From positions 148,551,744 through 148,615,743 of the forward strand of contig NC_081407.1 in NCBI RefSeq assembly GCF_030272615.1: a stretch of 64,000 bases of DNA, in the 5' to 3' direction. Shown here one piece after another: positions 1-11,485 of the stretch (positions are counted from its first letter, which is position 1; each line of letters opens with the position of its first letter). A program made the translations under genes and the position numbers. The notes under the pieces were generated by a model. That model worked only from the letters and a program-made list of their open reading frames with translations, had not been told where the DNA came from and searched no databases. Source of the stretch: Cryptomeria japonica (taxonomy: Eukaryota > Streptophyta > Pinopsida > Cupressales > Cupressaceae).

Positions 1-2556
1 GTGCCATTTGATGTCAACCATTTCCATCCTTATTTTAAATATACCTACTATGCTACAGCTCAAGTATTAGGCCTAGAGGCTCATCCACTCATGGATATTG
101 GGGTTATGGTTCTGTGTGCTGATTTACAGTCAAAAGACCCTAGGTCATTTGATTTTGCCACTTATGTTGCAGATGCTTTAAATCATGGATTGGAAAAGTT
201 GAAAGGGGACCTTGTGAATGTTCATTTTTCATTGTATTCCTTGTTAATGCATATCATTCTTTATTGTGGACAAGAGATTAATTTCTGGTCAGATGATTTC
301 TGCATTCGATCCTATGATAAAAATGGTTTGAAGAAGCCAGTTCAGTTATGGGTATCTGCATGGGACCAGAGGTTCATGAATAACCAGTACTGGCACTTTC
401 AAGAATATTTTGTGAAACCTCTTAGTGCAGCTTTTGGGCAACACAGGGATTACACTTTGTCCCCTGAAATCAAGAGATTCCTCAGACCAAAGGACTTCTC
501 TCCAGAGTCACAGATTGATCATAATTGGGGTGATTGGTATTGCCATAACAATCACATAGAAATCAGGGTATTTGGATATGAAGGAAAACCCCACATGCTC
601 CCAATTACAGTGCCAAACAGGGTGGCTAGCCTGGAGATTATAAGACAATTGTCTATTGTCAGTGCTAAACACCTTACAGATTCCGGTAAACAATCCATTG
701 TTCCAGGTTTATTGGTTTTTTCTGATTTCATTGTTAAAAGTTCAAAAAGTTATCATTTACTGTAGAACAAGTTAGACTACTATGGCATGACTCTGGGTGA
801 ACCTAGAGAGAACTTCGACCCTGAAGGATATATAAGAGCTGCCAGAGTATCACAAAAACTCAAAGCTGGAATACATGTGGCCAAAATACCAGATGACCTG
901 ATTAAGAATCTTGAAAGAGAGGAGGCCAAAGCTTTGAGAGAAAAGAGTGAGTTAGTTTGGGAGGCCTACAAATGGAAAAGGGTAAGGGGAATGATAGATG
1001 GAGACCTAATTGGAAATCTCCAAGATCCTCTGGAAGTGGCTAAAAGGCTGCTTCAACATGAAGCAGAAATCATGCATAGAGTGCCTTCGCAATTCCTTCA
1101 TTTCATTAATACTGAGAAGGATAGTCAGCCCCTAGCCCACATGTCACCAAAATTGACCGCCAGTAGTATCCCAGCTGATTCTCCTAGAGAAGATTATCCT
1201 CCTGGTTTCGAAGCAGAGATGAATATGGACACTGGTGAAATTAACATCAAGGATGTCGTCGATATAAGGATGACTGAGCATGAAGATTTTATTGCTGATG
1301 ATGGATTCGCCTCCTCTAGGGAATTTCTTTCATTTTTATACCAATACAAAGGAGCTCATGTAAAACGAAGCATGGCTGGAAGACCAGAGGAGGAACAGAT
1401 GAAGAAATTATAGGATGAGATTGATGTCCTCATGAAGGATATGACTCCTGAGAAAGGGAGGAAATTACTGAAAGAGGCCGGTGTAATCATCTTCTCTGGT
1501 TGGGATATAAACTCAGCACTTTTATTTGACGGCTTCCTGAAGAAACAAGACTTAAATCAACAGGTGTTGCCTCAGGAGATAGACAAATTGTTCTTAGGCT
1601 CTGGATATGATCCAGACAAGAAATCTCTCCTACAATGGGCATTATATCCAAAGGGGAAGAGGCCTATCATTGTAGACATTGAAGAAACCTTTGGGCACCT
1701 CATGGTTCATCAGGTTGGTAAGACAGACCCTAGGGTCACTGCCAAACTCAACTTGGATGTTGCTAGATTGAACCTAGATCAGACAGAATTTTTGGTCAGA
1801 GAAAACGTCACATATAAGGGGTTATATGAAAAATCTAAAGAGGAGAATCAAAAGTTGCAGGCAAAAGTATTGCAACTAGAGACAGGGACTCCTATCAGTG
1901 AATACACCTCATACCCCGCGGGATGTAGCTTGGACGATGTCTCTGATGCTCTGTACTGGAAGTATCAAGCAGAAAAGGCCAATAAACGCGCAAAAGGTAT
2001 CCAACAAAGGATGGACAAACTGGTCAACGACATCATAGGACATCGGTTTAACACCATGCTCTTGCAGGTTGAACCATATTGGAAAGTATATAATGGATCG
2101 ATAAAGGCGTTAACAGAGCATGAGAGACTAAAAGCACGACTGCATGAAGTACTGAATAATGTCAATGCCATGACACCAGAGGAAAAAGCTGAGGGGACTG
2201 CGTATATGGAGAATCATGTCAAACTTAAGGATACGCTGAGGAGAGACCTGAAGGATTTGGATGATGAGAAACCTGTTGGAATGCCCTCTGTCTACAAAGA
2301 AGGAGAAGTGATATCCCTGGAGGATTTGCGAAAAGAGCTCGTCAGCGTCAAGGATTGGGCCTTGTCAGAAATAGATCGAAGTAAAGATATGGCCCCTACT
2401 GTCAACCAGATGATATTCAAGTATCTATCGCAGGGAGATGAATTAAAGAAACAAAGTGCTCGAATCAAAACCTTCAAGGACGATGATTACATTCATCATT
2501 TAGGACTTCTAAATCTCTTTTTGCTTAAGTTTAGAAGCACTGAAACTAACGATTAG
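1..2556 (+). pseudogene. Unrecognised repeat-associated coding frame, 3' part, two in-frame TAG stops
   Basis: One reading frame is open from the first base to a stop at 2554-2556, broken only by TAG at 763-765 and 1411-1413; no frameshift is needed. The left end is cut by the window, so the start is unknown. The first ~250 codons look globular and contain a stretch rich in aromatic and aliphatic residues (VHFSLYSLLMHIILY) resembling segments of the ORFs at 18300-21482 and 62552-64000. The last ~370 codons are charged and helical: coiled-coil-like runs lie near codons 590-640 and 690-740, with many Lys/Glu and few Cys. I do not recognise a catalytic motif. It could be the gag-like or accessory ORF of a non-autonomous element, or a decayed host gene. 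The intact frame with only nonsense changes suggests fairly recent loss. The function is not assigned. Confidence 0.6.
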
Positions 2557-3902
2557 TATTCCGAAGAGTCGTGTCTCTTCATGAAAAGCCTTCATCCTCA
2601 TATATATATGAGAATGATTTTTGTAATATGGTGAGAGGATTAGATAGGATGAAGGTAGTGATAAATGACAGCCTGTAAGTCTTCTGTATACGAACCATAA
2701 TGGAATACAAATTTTGATCAATTATCTCTCTGCATATGTGTTACGGATCATTTCATTTTCTTTTGGCAATCATCTGTGATTTTGTCTGATAAGATAAGGT
2801 TATTCATGTTCTTAAGATCGAATTTATGCTTTGTATTATAATGTTGCAACAAAAGTTTTGCTTGCGGATTATGATTGTTCCTTGCAGAGCTTAATTGACT
2901 GGTCCCTTAAGGGTAGGGTTAAATTCACTCAATCAGCATATGATATAAGCATTTATTTGGTTCCAAAAGAAATAATAACTGACAGGTTCATAAAGGGATG
3001 AATTAAAAAACTGTCTCACAGGTTCGCATCATAAGTCCTGAAGAAAAGTGTAATGACTCTGTAGCCCAAACAGCAAAGAAGGCACTGGCTAAATTACAAA
3101 TTACATTCATCATCTCATTCATAATTGATTGTTTTAACAGCAATAGAAGTGATTAAGAAACATAAGACAAACAGTTATTACAACAACAATCTTGAACTCA
3201 TTTGCTATATCTCCATTCAAGGAACTCATGCCATTTCAAGATCAGGAGATATCAGATTAGGTTAATAAATCTGCTATAAAAGGCATTGGTTATTGGTGAC
3301 ATTCAGTGAATAGGTATACCCGCCTAGGTCCTACAGAGCCTAAAGTGAGAGAGTTAGTAACCAAACAGGTTCACTCTATATGTTGGCCAAGTCAATTGGA
3401 GGGTTTGATCATAGGAGTTGGCATTTCCTTAGAACCTATCCAATCTGTTGATTTGAGACCCAACAGGTCCTCGACTTTTTTCCTGAAATTTTGGGAGACT
3501 GTTATGACTGTATTTAATAGCCTAAATCCAAAATATTGGTTGATTTTGTCAAGTTTTGATCCATCTAGAATCGGAAATACCTCCAAAATTCAACATTTCA
3601 AATTTCAAGAAAATTTTTAAAATTAAGAGGCTAATTATAGTCTGGCCTGATTTTAAAAATTATGATTTTAAAATTAAGTGGTACTCCCTTGGCCCTAATT
3701 TTAAAATTCCAATTTCCTTTTATTTTTGGAAATTGTGTCATCGTCTTCTTCCAACAAAGTTCAAATTGTTTAATCAATATTTTCTTAAATTTTGCATTAA
3801 TCAATTTTGTAAGCTTTGTTCCACAATTCAAAATTCAAATTTTCCCTCTAGTACATGAGTTTCACCACTATTAGTCCTACCTATACTATCTTCATTGGAT
3901 GA
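2557..3902. other. Non-coding stretch
   Basis: No convincing coding frame. After the preceding stop there is a small AT palindrome around 2600 (tcatatatatatga). From about 3595 to 3850 the DNA is strongly AT-rich and repeats the word TTTTAAAATT several times. I searched here for a 5' LTR matching the one starting at 15652 (TGTAGTGTCATAAAA) and did not find it, so the left end of the Ty3-type element is missing or unrecognisable. Confidence 0.5.
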
Positions 3903-3944
3903 AGCATTAGAATTAAGGCCTCCAAAGATTTAATTACTGAGGAG

Positions 3945-5360
3945 ATGGAGCCTAATTTGGGTGACTTCTTTAATGAGGATCATGCTAATCATGTGCCTAT
4001 TCACCCCATTGATGAATCCCATGATGAAGAAGAAGCTTTAACTAGGATCTCTATAGATCAACTTTCCACATTGCACAATCAATTTGATAACTTTCAACAA
4101 TCGATATCCCAAGAATACCCTAATAGTGAAGCTCTTCCATTAATTGAAGGCCTTAAGTGCATGATTCAAAGTGATCAAAATAGAATTGATATATTGTGTG
4201 GCATTGCACATATTATTGATTCTAATGTCATGCCTATCAAGAGTTGTGCCAAAACCCTAGGTTATTCACAACCTTCAACACAAGTCAATCCTTCAATTCC
4301 TTTGACTACTCATATGACTAGTATTCCTATTTTTACCTCCAACATCATGGCTACTTCAACTCAAAATATCATTCCTACAACCATTGGTCATGGGGGAAAT
4401 CCCTCTTCTTCATTTAATCCTCTATCTTTACCTATATCTTCCATAAGTATTATTATTATCCCTCAACCAATCAAGGTGACACAAGGGGGCAATTCCTTCA
4501 ACAACTTTGTTCCTCCTTTAAGTGTCCCTTTTCCTACCCAATCATCACCTATGCCTACTTATCATAATGTCCCACCACCTTATTCTCAATCTATGCCTTC
4601 TTTCAATAGCATCACACTACCTTCTCAATCAGCTATGTCTAACATCAATTCTTCTACCAAAACGACAATTAACAATCTTGTTCAAACCGTGTCTTCCTTA
4701 CAACAAAAAATTGGTTCCATGAGTCAATCCAAGTTTAGTGTGCCCACCTTTTATGTTCTGAGCCCACTTTCTCTTGATATTGTTAAAGTCATGACACCTA
4801 AACATTTTGAGGTCCCTCAATTAGAACTCTATAATGGAAAAGGTGATCCTCTTACGCATGTCAAAACATTTCAAACCTTGTGTACCAATTTTGCTAATGA
4901 AAAGATTGCTTGCAAAATTATTTACAAGAACACTAAGATATAAGGTTTTACAATGGTATTGCTCTTTGCCTTCTTATTCTATCACTTCCTTTCAACAACT
5001 AGCAAATGCTTTCATCCAACAATTTCAAAACAGCATTGGTCCTAAAATCACTTTGACTGATTTAATGCATTGTAAACAAGGTGTTAAATAAAAAGTGACT
5101 GATTTCATTGATAGATATAAGAATTTGTGTGCTAAAATTTCTTTTCATGTACCTGGTAATGATATTCAAGGAATTTTCATTTCTAATTTACAAAAAGGTA
5201 TTAAGGAAAAGCTTCTTTTGTCCGAGTTTACTTCCTTCCCACGGTTGTGCTCAACACTCTAAAATTATCAACTGGTTGTGAGTCAAATGGAGCAATCCAC
5301 TCCTATGGCTCTGAGTGATAAGGGGGAGAGTGTTCAAGAACCATTTGCAAAGTTCAAACC
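3945..5360 (+). pseudogene. Ty3-type gag, N-terminal and capsid part
   Basis: The first frame (3945-4943) gives an acidic start, a long Ser/Pro/Asn-rich disordered middle (codons ~100-260) and the beginning of a retrotransposon gag (capsid) domain, FEVPQLELYNGKGDPLTHV. Near 4911-4930 the coding sense moves to another frame, continuing with LQWYCSLPSYSITSF and the rest of the capsid core. Further breaks are a TAA at 5089-5091 and a TAA near 5262. The sequence stops at codon KP where Copia-1 inserted (TSD AAACC, 5356-5360) and resumes in frame at 12947. Gag packages the element RNA. The long Ser/Asn-rich linker before the capsid is unusual. The upstream frame is open to 3903 with no better ATG than 3945. 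Confidence 0.75.
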
Positions 5361-6775
5361 TGATGATATGATGAATCAATAAGGATATGGACAACTACTA
5401 AGAGGGCGGGTGAATCAGTAGATAGAAAATTGACTTAACTTTCACCAAACTCAAAAAATATCTCACAAGTCAATCACTGAACAAACTGGTTCAAACACTG
5501 AACTACAAATTGCAATAGCATTGTCAAGAATACCAGTTGACTGGCATATCAAGATAATAGTATAACAGCTCTGAAACTCCAAAACCATTTGACCAAAATA
5601 TCAAAATACTTTACTAACAATAGTAAAAGCATATTTTAGATTACTATCGGTCATCTTAACATATCTAAGTGGATTTAATAGTTAAGCAAATTAACCATAT
5701 CAAACATAACCACAAAAACCATTCACCACTTGACACAATGATTTTTGACGTGGAAACCCAAATGGGAAAAACCATGGTGGGGATGAATACCCACAAGTAT
5801 TCTGAACTATTCTGAACTCTTCTGAAGTTCACCCTATTAGGAGCCAAGATTGTTAAAGCTTTACAAAAATGTTCTGTTAAGAACAGATCCTGTTAGGGAC
5901 CACCCGGTTGAGGGATTGACTATAATACCATGTTAAAAGAAATACCCTGTTAGAAGTAACCTCGATAGAGGATTTGAAATCCAAGCTAATGGATCACCTA
6001 GTTAGAGGATTTAGATAGAACTAAGCATGTTAAAGCTTACCTAGTTAAGGGATTTAACTATTGTAATTGTTAGAGAACAACAAGGGTTTGTTGATCTAGT
6101 AAATAGCACTACTCTACATGATCAGATCATTTTCATGCTCCTATCTGCCTTCACACATACTGTAGATACTCCTTCTGGTTTGGAAATCAATCACACTGAC
6201 ACTTAACCAAAATTTCCAACACTACAACAAAACAACTCATCGACCTTATAAGCAAAACAATAGGTCAGTAACACATCACAAACCTAGGATCTCATAGAGA
6301 TTACAAACAAATTGGTTCAAGTATGACCGTGAGATTGCATAGCAATCATTGCACATTGTTCAAGACAACCTTGACCGCTCCTTGATCACCACTTCTTCGA
6401 TTCCTGTAACTCATCACGCGGCTTCCTCTTCATGCAATGTACTCGCTCATTCCCAAGATAAAAACGGTTATCTCTACACACCAAAAACCACTTGAAACTC
6501 ATCACATATAATATGCATACATGGCATAATCATTACCGATCACCATTTGATCATAAATCAATACAACCAATTCACCATGCTCTATTGGTTGGGGTTTGAC
6601 ACATCAACAGGTAGGGTTACCGATTGATCTCACTACTTCTAAAGTAATATCAGTTTCCCTCACTTGCTTAACTACCGGTTGCAAAAGAACATCATAACAA
6701 CATCATTACTGGTTACAATTGACATCAATGACAACGCAATAGTTCATCAATGCAATCTTCAATCAAATACCAACA
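5361..6775 (-). repeat. Copia-1 3' LTR
   Basis: 1,415 bp, TG...CA on the minus strand, matching 11486-12941. It carries the C-loop hairpin described below near its minus-strand 3' end (arms 5395-5401 and 5415-5421, one mismatch in this copy). Confidence 0.92.
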
Positions 6776-6788
6776 ATCTCCCCCTTTG
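6776..6788 (-). promoter_or_regulatory. Polypurine tract of Copia-1
   Basis: On the minus strand the sequence just before the 3' LTR reads AAAGGGGGAGAT, the usual plus-strand primer of reverse transcription. Confidence 0.8.
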
Positions 6789-7124
6789 GCATTGATGGTA
6801 ACACAAATATAAATACCCTTGATTATGATGATTGAGAGTAATGCACATACACAGGCATAGGAATCCTGGTTTATATTTTACCATGTACTCTCTTTCAACT
6901 GAGTTACCTTGTCTTTAGCTCGTAACTAGCTACAGTTCTTCTCTCTATCAATCATACAATTCTTCTCCCTATAATCAAATAGTTCTTCTCCCCCTTTGAC
7001 AATAATGCCATACTTCATTGTTCTGCATCAATGATCTGCTCCCCTTGTGGAGTAGCTCCATTCTACACCAATCCTGCTTCAAGATTCTTCAATTTGCTTC
7101 GGGACTAATGTCTTCCACATCTAC

Positions 7125-8640
7125 TCAATTGACCTCATATAGGGGCACAACCCCTAGTTGACCTCTAAGATACTCAAAAGTAGTCTTAGGCAGAGGTTTA
7201 GTAAAGATATCCGCTAGCTACTCCTTAGTAGATGCATGCTCCAATAACACATCTTTACCCTGCACTTTCTCCCTCAAGAAATGATATTTCAGTTCAATAT
7301 GATTGGCTCTAGCATGCAACACCGGGTTCTTTGAAATATTTATTGCACTGGTGTTATCACATAAAATCTTTACTGGTTTTGTGATCTTCAACTTCAATCC
7401 TTCCAGAATGTGTTTCATCCAGATTGCCGAGGTACAATTCATAAACGTTGCAACATATTCAGCTTCAGCAGTGGACTATGATATACAACTCTGCTTCTTG
7501 TTGCTCCAAGATACAAGTCTTCCTCCAAGAAAGAATGCACCATCGGTTCTTCTCTTCTTGTCATCAACATTTCCTGACCAGTGTGCATCTGTATAAACTT
7601 TCAAATCAAAGTTACATGCATATGGATACCATAATCTATAATCAATAGTATCTTTCAAATATCTGAATATCCTTTTAGTTGCAATCATGTGTGTCTCCTT
7701 TGGGTTTTTCTGAAATCTGGCAACTAATCTAACTGCATGAGCAATATCTAGTATTTTGTGAACAATATAATGCAGTTTCCCTATCATTGACTTGTACTCA
7801 TTTTCATCAACGGGTGCGACATCATCCTCCTTAGACAGTTTACAACCTGTAACCATTGGTGTCCCAACTAGTATACAATCTCCCATTCCAAATGTCTTCA
7901 ATACCTCTTTCATATATTTGGACTGTGTGATAAAGATACCACTCATCATCTGCTAGATTTGCAAACCTATGAAGAATTTTCTCTCTCCTACCAGAGACAT
8001 TTCAAATTCACTTTTCATCTCATTTGCAAAGTCATCACTTATGTCGTCATTACCTTTGAAAATGATATCATCCACAAACACTTCACTAACTAGTATCTTA
8101 TATCCTTCAGTCTTGAGATATATATTATTGTCTTCACCGGTTCTCTTGAAACCTATCTTCATCAAGTGTGAATGTAGTATTTCATACCATGCTCTCAATG
8201 CTTGCTTCAAACCATATAGTGCCTTGTGTAGTTTACACACCATATCCTTTGCATCATTCAAAGCATAACCATCTAGTTGTTCAATGTATACTTCGTCTTC
8301 CAGTATTCCATTTAGAAATGTCGACTTCACATCCATCTGATATACTTTGAATCCCCTATATGCTGCAAATGAAAGTAGAGTCCTAACACCTTCCAATCTA
8401 GCAACTAGTGCAAATGTCTCGCCATAGTCTTCTCCTTCTTCCTGTGCATAACCTTTGCATACCAATCTTGCTTTGTTTTTGACTACTACTCCATCTTCAT
8501 TCAGTTTGTTCCTGAATACCCATTTAGTACCTATCACATTTTTTATTCACCGGTCTAGGTACTAGGGTCCATGTATTGTTCTTCTCAATCTGGTCAAGCT
8601 CCTCTTCCATAGCCTTGATCCAGTGATCATCTCCAAAGGC
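7125..8640 (-). pseudogene. Copia-1 reverse transcriptase and RNase H
   Basis: Read on the minus strand. The RT core contains GTKWVFRNKL, YQMDVKSTFLNG and LYGLKQALRAWY. The catalytic box reads VFVDDIIF where Copia elements normally have YVDD. RNase H follows with VYTDAHWSGN, then STAEAEYVA and ILCDNTSAINISKNP, the region that defines the Copia RNase H. The frame ends at TGA (7125-7127). Breaks include a stop between RT and RNase H near 7950 and another near 7475. RT and RNase H copy the element RNA in the virus-like particle. This is a clear domain match but not a working enzyme. Confidence 0.88.
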
Positions 8641-9344
8641 TTCCTTAGTAGTTCTAGGCTCAATAGTGGAGATATGCAAGAATTCTCTCTAATTCTTCTT
8701 CTGGTTAACACTCCAGCATCTTTATCTCCAATAATCGGGTCAAGATTATGATTGAGTCTCACATACCTTGGAATAACATGATCATTATCTTTAGGTTCTT
8801 CTTCCTCACTATCTTCATCTTCTTCTACAGAATCTGCATGTTCCGGTTGAACCAGTACTGCAGTATTCACTTCACCAACTTTTGGCTTCACCGGTTCTGG
8901 TTCCAAAATCAGAATGTAAGGTTCATCCTCCTTCTTCTCCTCACTGGTTTCTCCTGAAACTTCAGGACACTCATCCACTCGTACATTGGCACTTTCAATG
9001 ATTCTCTTTGTCTTGTTGTTGTAATATTTGTAGGCTTTACTCTTGGTGGAGTAACCAAGAAATATACCTTCATCACTCTTAGCATCAAACTTACCAACAT
9101 AGTCACCTTTCTTGATAAAACATTTACTGCCAAAAATCTTAAAATAATTATCATTAGGTGATCTACAATACCAGTATTCCTAAGGATTTTTATCCTTGCC
9201 TCTCTTTACCAATATACAGTTCATAGTGTATACAGTTGTGCTGATAGCTTCTCTCCAAATTTTTTGCTACACCTCCTTGTATTAGCATCATTCTAGAAGC
9301 TTCAACAACTGACCAATTGTTCCTCTCTGCAATATCATTTTGTT
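8641..9344 (-). pseudogene. Copia-1 integrase C-terminal part and acidic hinge
   Basis: From 9344 downward the minus strand reads the end of the integrase catalytic core (IAERNNWSVVEA, holding the catalytic Glu), then ISTTVYTMNCILVKRGKDK, FGSKCFIKKGDYVGKFDAK and EGIFLGYSTKSKAYKYY, the typical Copia integrase tail. An acidic linker rich in Glu/Asp (about 8960-8780) leads to RT. The upstream part of the core lies beyond LTR-A at 10846-10910. Stops and frame changes are frequent. The integrase would have inserted the cDNA into the genome. Confidence 0.82.
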
Positions 9345-9349
9345 ATGGT

Positions 9350-10840
9350 TATTGGCAAGTTGACACTAAGTTGTCATTGATGCCAACCAGCATGATGAAT
9401 GCTCACATAAGGGTAAGCATAAAGAATGAAGGCCTATCAGTAGTCTCACACCACTGGAAGTGAAGATGTGTTACCAGTATAGAATGCTCTACCGGTTTAC
9501 AAAAGAAGAAAGTTCTATCGGCAAAGTGTTGTATTGGTATGTGTTTTCCAGACCAACTGTGTGTTGGTGGGCTATGTCCTGATTGTTGTGATGCCATAAG
9601 AAGCAGAGGTGGCAAACGGGTTGTGGTTGGTGAAGCCTCACTGACAGGGTTGATGAAACAGATAATCACCATTAATGGAGGAGCCACAAATCATGGGATT
9701 TTATCTAACTAATTGTGGCTCGAGGAAGAAGGAATGACAGAGGAAGATCAGAGAGTACTTGACGCTTGAATCTATGCAAGGTAAATTTGATTCAGGAAGT
9801 CCTCGAAAAGAAAACTTCTAAAGCACCTTATGTGTTGATTGATTTCGTGACAGAAGATCTATTTCGAGATTGCCATTTCGAGAAAATGTGCATTGGATAA
9901 TGGAAACCATGTGTAGGTGCATCCTTTTAGGACAGGTGATTGATCCAAGATAGGCGGGATTGGATCTCATGAACATTATGTTGGAAAGAGGAAACCCTTA
10001 CCGCTCAGGTTTTTGAATTGCATTCTGGCAGGAATTCACCAGATAAGAAATGAGAGCTCCAGACGGAAAATATTGTTGATGTTGTGAAGATTGAGCATAG
10101 AAGAGAAGTGAGAGGGAGAAAGGATAAAACTTCAAAAGGAGTTCTGAGAAAGTTGCAATATGAGTGAGCAAGCAAACCAGTAAGAGGATTCTATCGGTAA
10201 TACCATAGTCTTGCAGTTGAGCCCAACTGGTAAGGTGTGGCAGAGCAGGCAGCATCCTAGTGTGACATAGTGTGTTGAGAGACTGTGTGTGAGAGGGAGA
10301 GAAAGATAACAGAGGTTGAGAAACAAAGATAGCAATATCACAACCAGCAGTGTGAGTTTCAATGGAGGAGAAAAGACTATCAACCGACAGAGAGTTATTT
10401 GATTCAAGAGTTTCAGAATTCATTTGCAACAAGAAGCCTTAATTGTATTCAAATAGTATTTCAATATACATCACCAAGTTGAAGCTTGGTGTAGGGTTTG
10501 GTGCTCCTCGGGTTGGTGCCCTAAAAGTGCAGGGGCTAGTGCTCATTGGGTTGGTACCCAAAATATTTGTAAGCCTGTGTTTTACCTATGAGGCTGGATT
10601 GGAGCACTAGTCTCTGGCAGCTTTTCTCACCAATGTTTTTCCCATATTGGGTTTTCCTCGTAAATCTAGTGTTGTGAGTTACTTGTCTGTGAATGGTCTC
10701 TTTGGCTTTCTTTCTTGTATTACCAGTGTGATTGTTTAAGTGGTTGAGTAAATAACTGATATTCTCAAGTTAGATCACAAGAGGAAAAACTTAGGAACCA
10801 CTGATTCACCCCCCCTCTCGGTGGTATTATGTGTTCAACA
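9350..10840 (+). mobile_element. LTR-A, solo LTR, TSD ATGGT
   Basis: 1,491 bp with ATGGT on both sides (9345-9349 and 10841-10845). It starts TATTGGCAAGTTGACAC (the expected TG start changed to TA) and ends TTCAACA. It interrupts the Copia-1 integrase between the codons for RTP and QQNG, so both ends are fixed by the host frame. It shares its first ~35 bases and its last ~300 bases with LTR-B and LTR-C: the two-copy 'ggttggtgcc' motif, the 'ggctggattggagca' block and the C-loop hairpin. No internal region remains, as expected from LTR-LTR recombination. Confidence 0.85.
10797..10825 (+). other. C-loop hairpin near the 3' end of LTR-A
   Basis: Arms ACCACTGA (10797-10804) and TCGGTGGT (10818-10825) pair with one G-T wobble; the loop is TTCACCCCCCCTC-like. 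It lies 15 bases from the LTR end. Confidence 0.6.
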
Positions 10841-10845
10841 ATGGT

Positions 10846-11415
10846 GTCCTAGGTGCAGAAAGTTGCCTCTTGATTCCATTATCTTCACAATATCTAGTGA
10901 ATTTAGCTCCTGAATGGCTGCAACTCGGATAGCATAGACCAGTAGAAGGGTTCTCAACACCTTACTAACCATTGTGGTATCCTCCACTTTACCACCAACA
11001 CTCTTGATCTCACTGACTATCTCCTTGATCCTCTAACCATACTATTGAATATTCTCACCTTCAGCCATCTACATGTCATCAAATTTACCTCTCAGACTCT
11101 CTTCTTTGGCAATCTTCACATGCTCATCACTGCTATAGATATCCTCAAGTTTCTCCATACATCATAAGCAGTCTCCAGACCATGGACGTCAACATACTCT
11201 GAATTAGACAAAGAACCGATAATGGCCTCCAATGCTTGATTATTCTCTTCTTGCTCTTTCTTTTGATCATCAGACAAAATCCCAGTAGGTGCAGTATATT
11301 TTGTAACAATATGTTCCCAGTATTGACTTCCTATACTCTTGATATAGATTTTCATCCTATCACTCCATATTCTATAGTTTTCCCTATTAAACTTTGGACC
11401 TTATTTCTTCATCAT
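10846..11415 (-). pseudogene. Copia-1 gag fused to integrase by internal deletion
   Basis: Minus strand: a gag start with GPKFNRENYRIWSDRMKIY, YDVWRNLEDIYSSDEHVK and KEESLRGKFDDM, ending at VYAIRVAAIQEL. The next bases, in another frame, encode integrase residues FTRYCEDNGIKRQLSAPRTP up to the LTR-A insertion point. The C-terminal gag with zinc knuckle, the protease, and the N-terminal integrase are missing. The junction lies about 10890-10925 and has a short shared stretch that reads plausibly in both frames. In-frame stops interrupt the gag part near 11050 and 11030. Confidence 0.75.
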
Positions 11416-11470
11416 GTTCTTCTAGATATTTACCTCAAGTTGTTAGGCTTAGACACTAGAGGACCTGAAT

Positions 11471-11483
11471 AGCTTTGATACCA
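11471..11483 (-). promoter_or_regulatory. Primer binding site of Copia-1 (tRNA-iMet type)
   Basis: The minus strand reads TGGTATCAAAGCT two bases after the LTR; it differs by one base from the canonical TGGTATCAGAGC. Confidence 0.85.
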
Positions 11484-11485
11484 AT

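Noticed and set aside
1-2556. Functional host gene
   Set aside because: Two in-frame stops, no recognised domain and an element-only neighbourhood; an expressed gene cannot be excluded but is not supported.
2557-3944. 5' LTR of the Ty3-type element
   Set aside because: No match to the 3' LTR start or to its body was found in this stretch.
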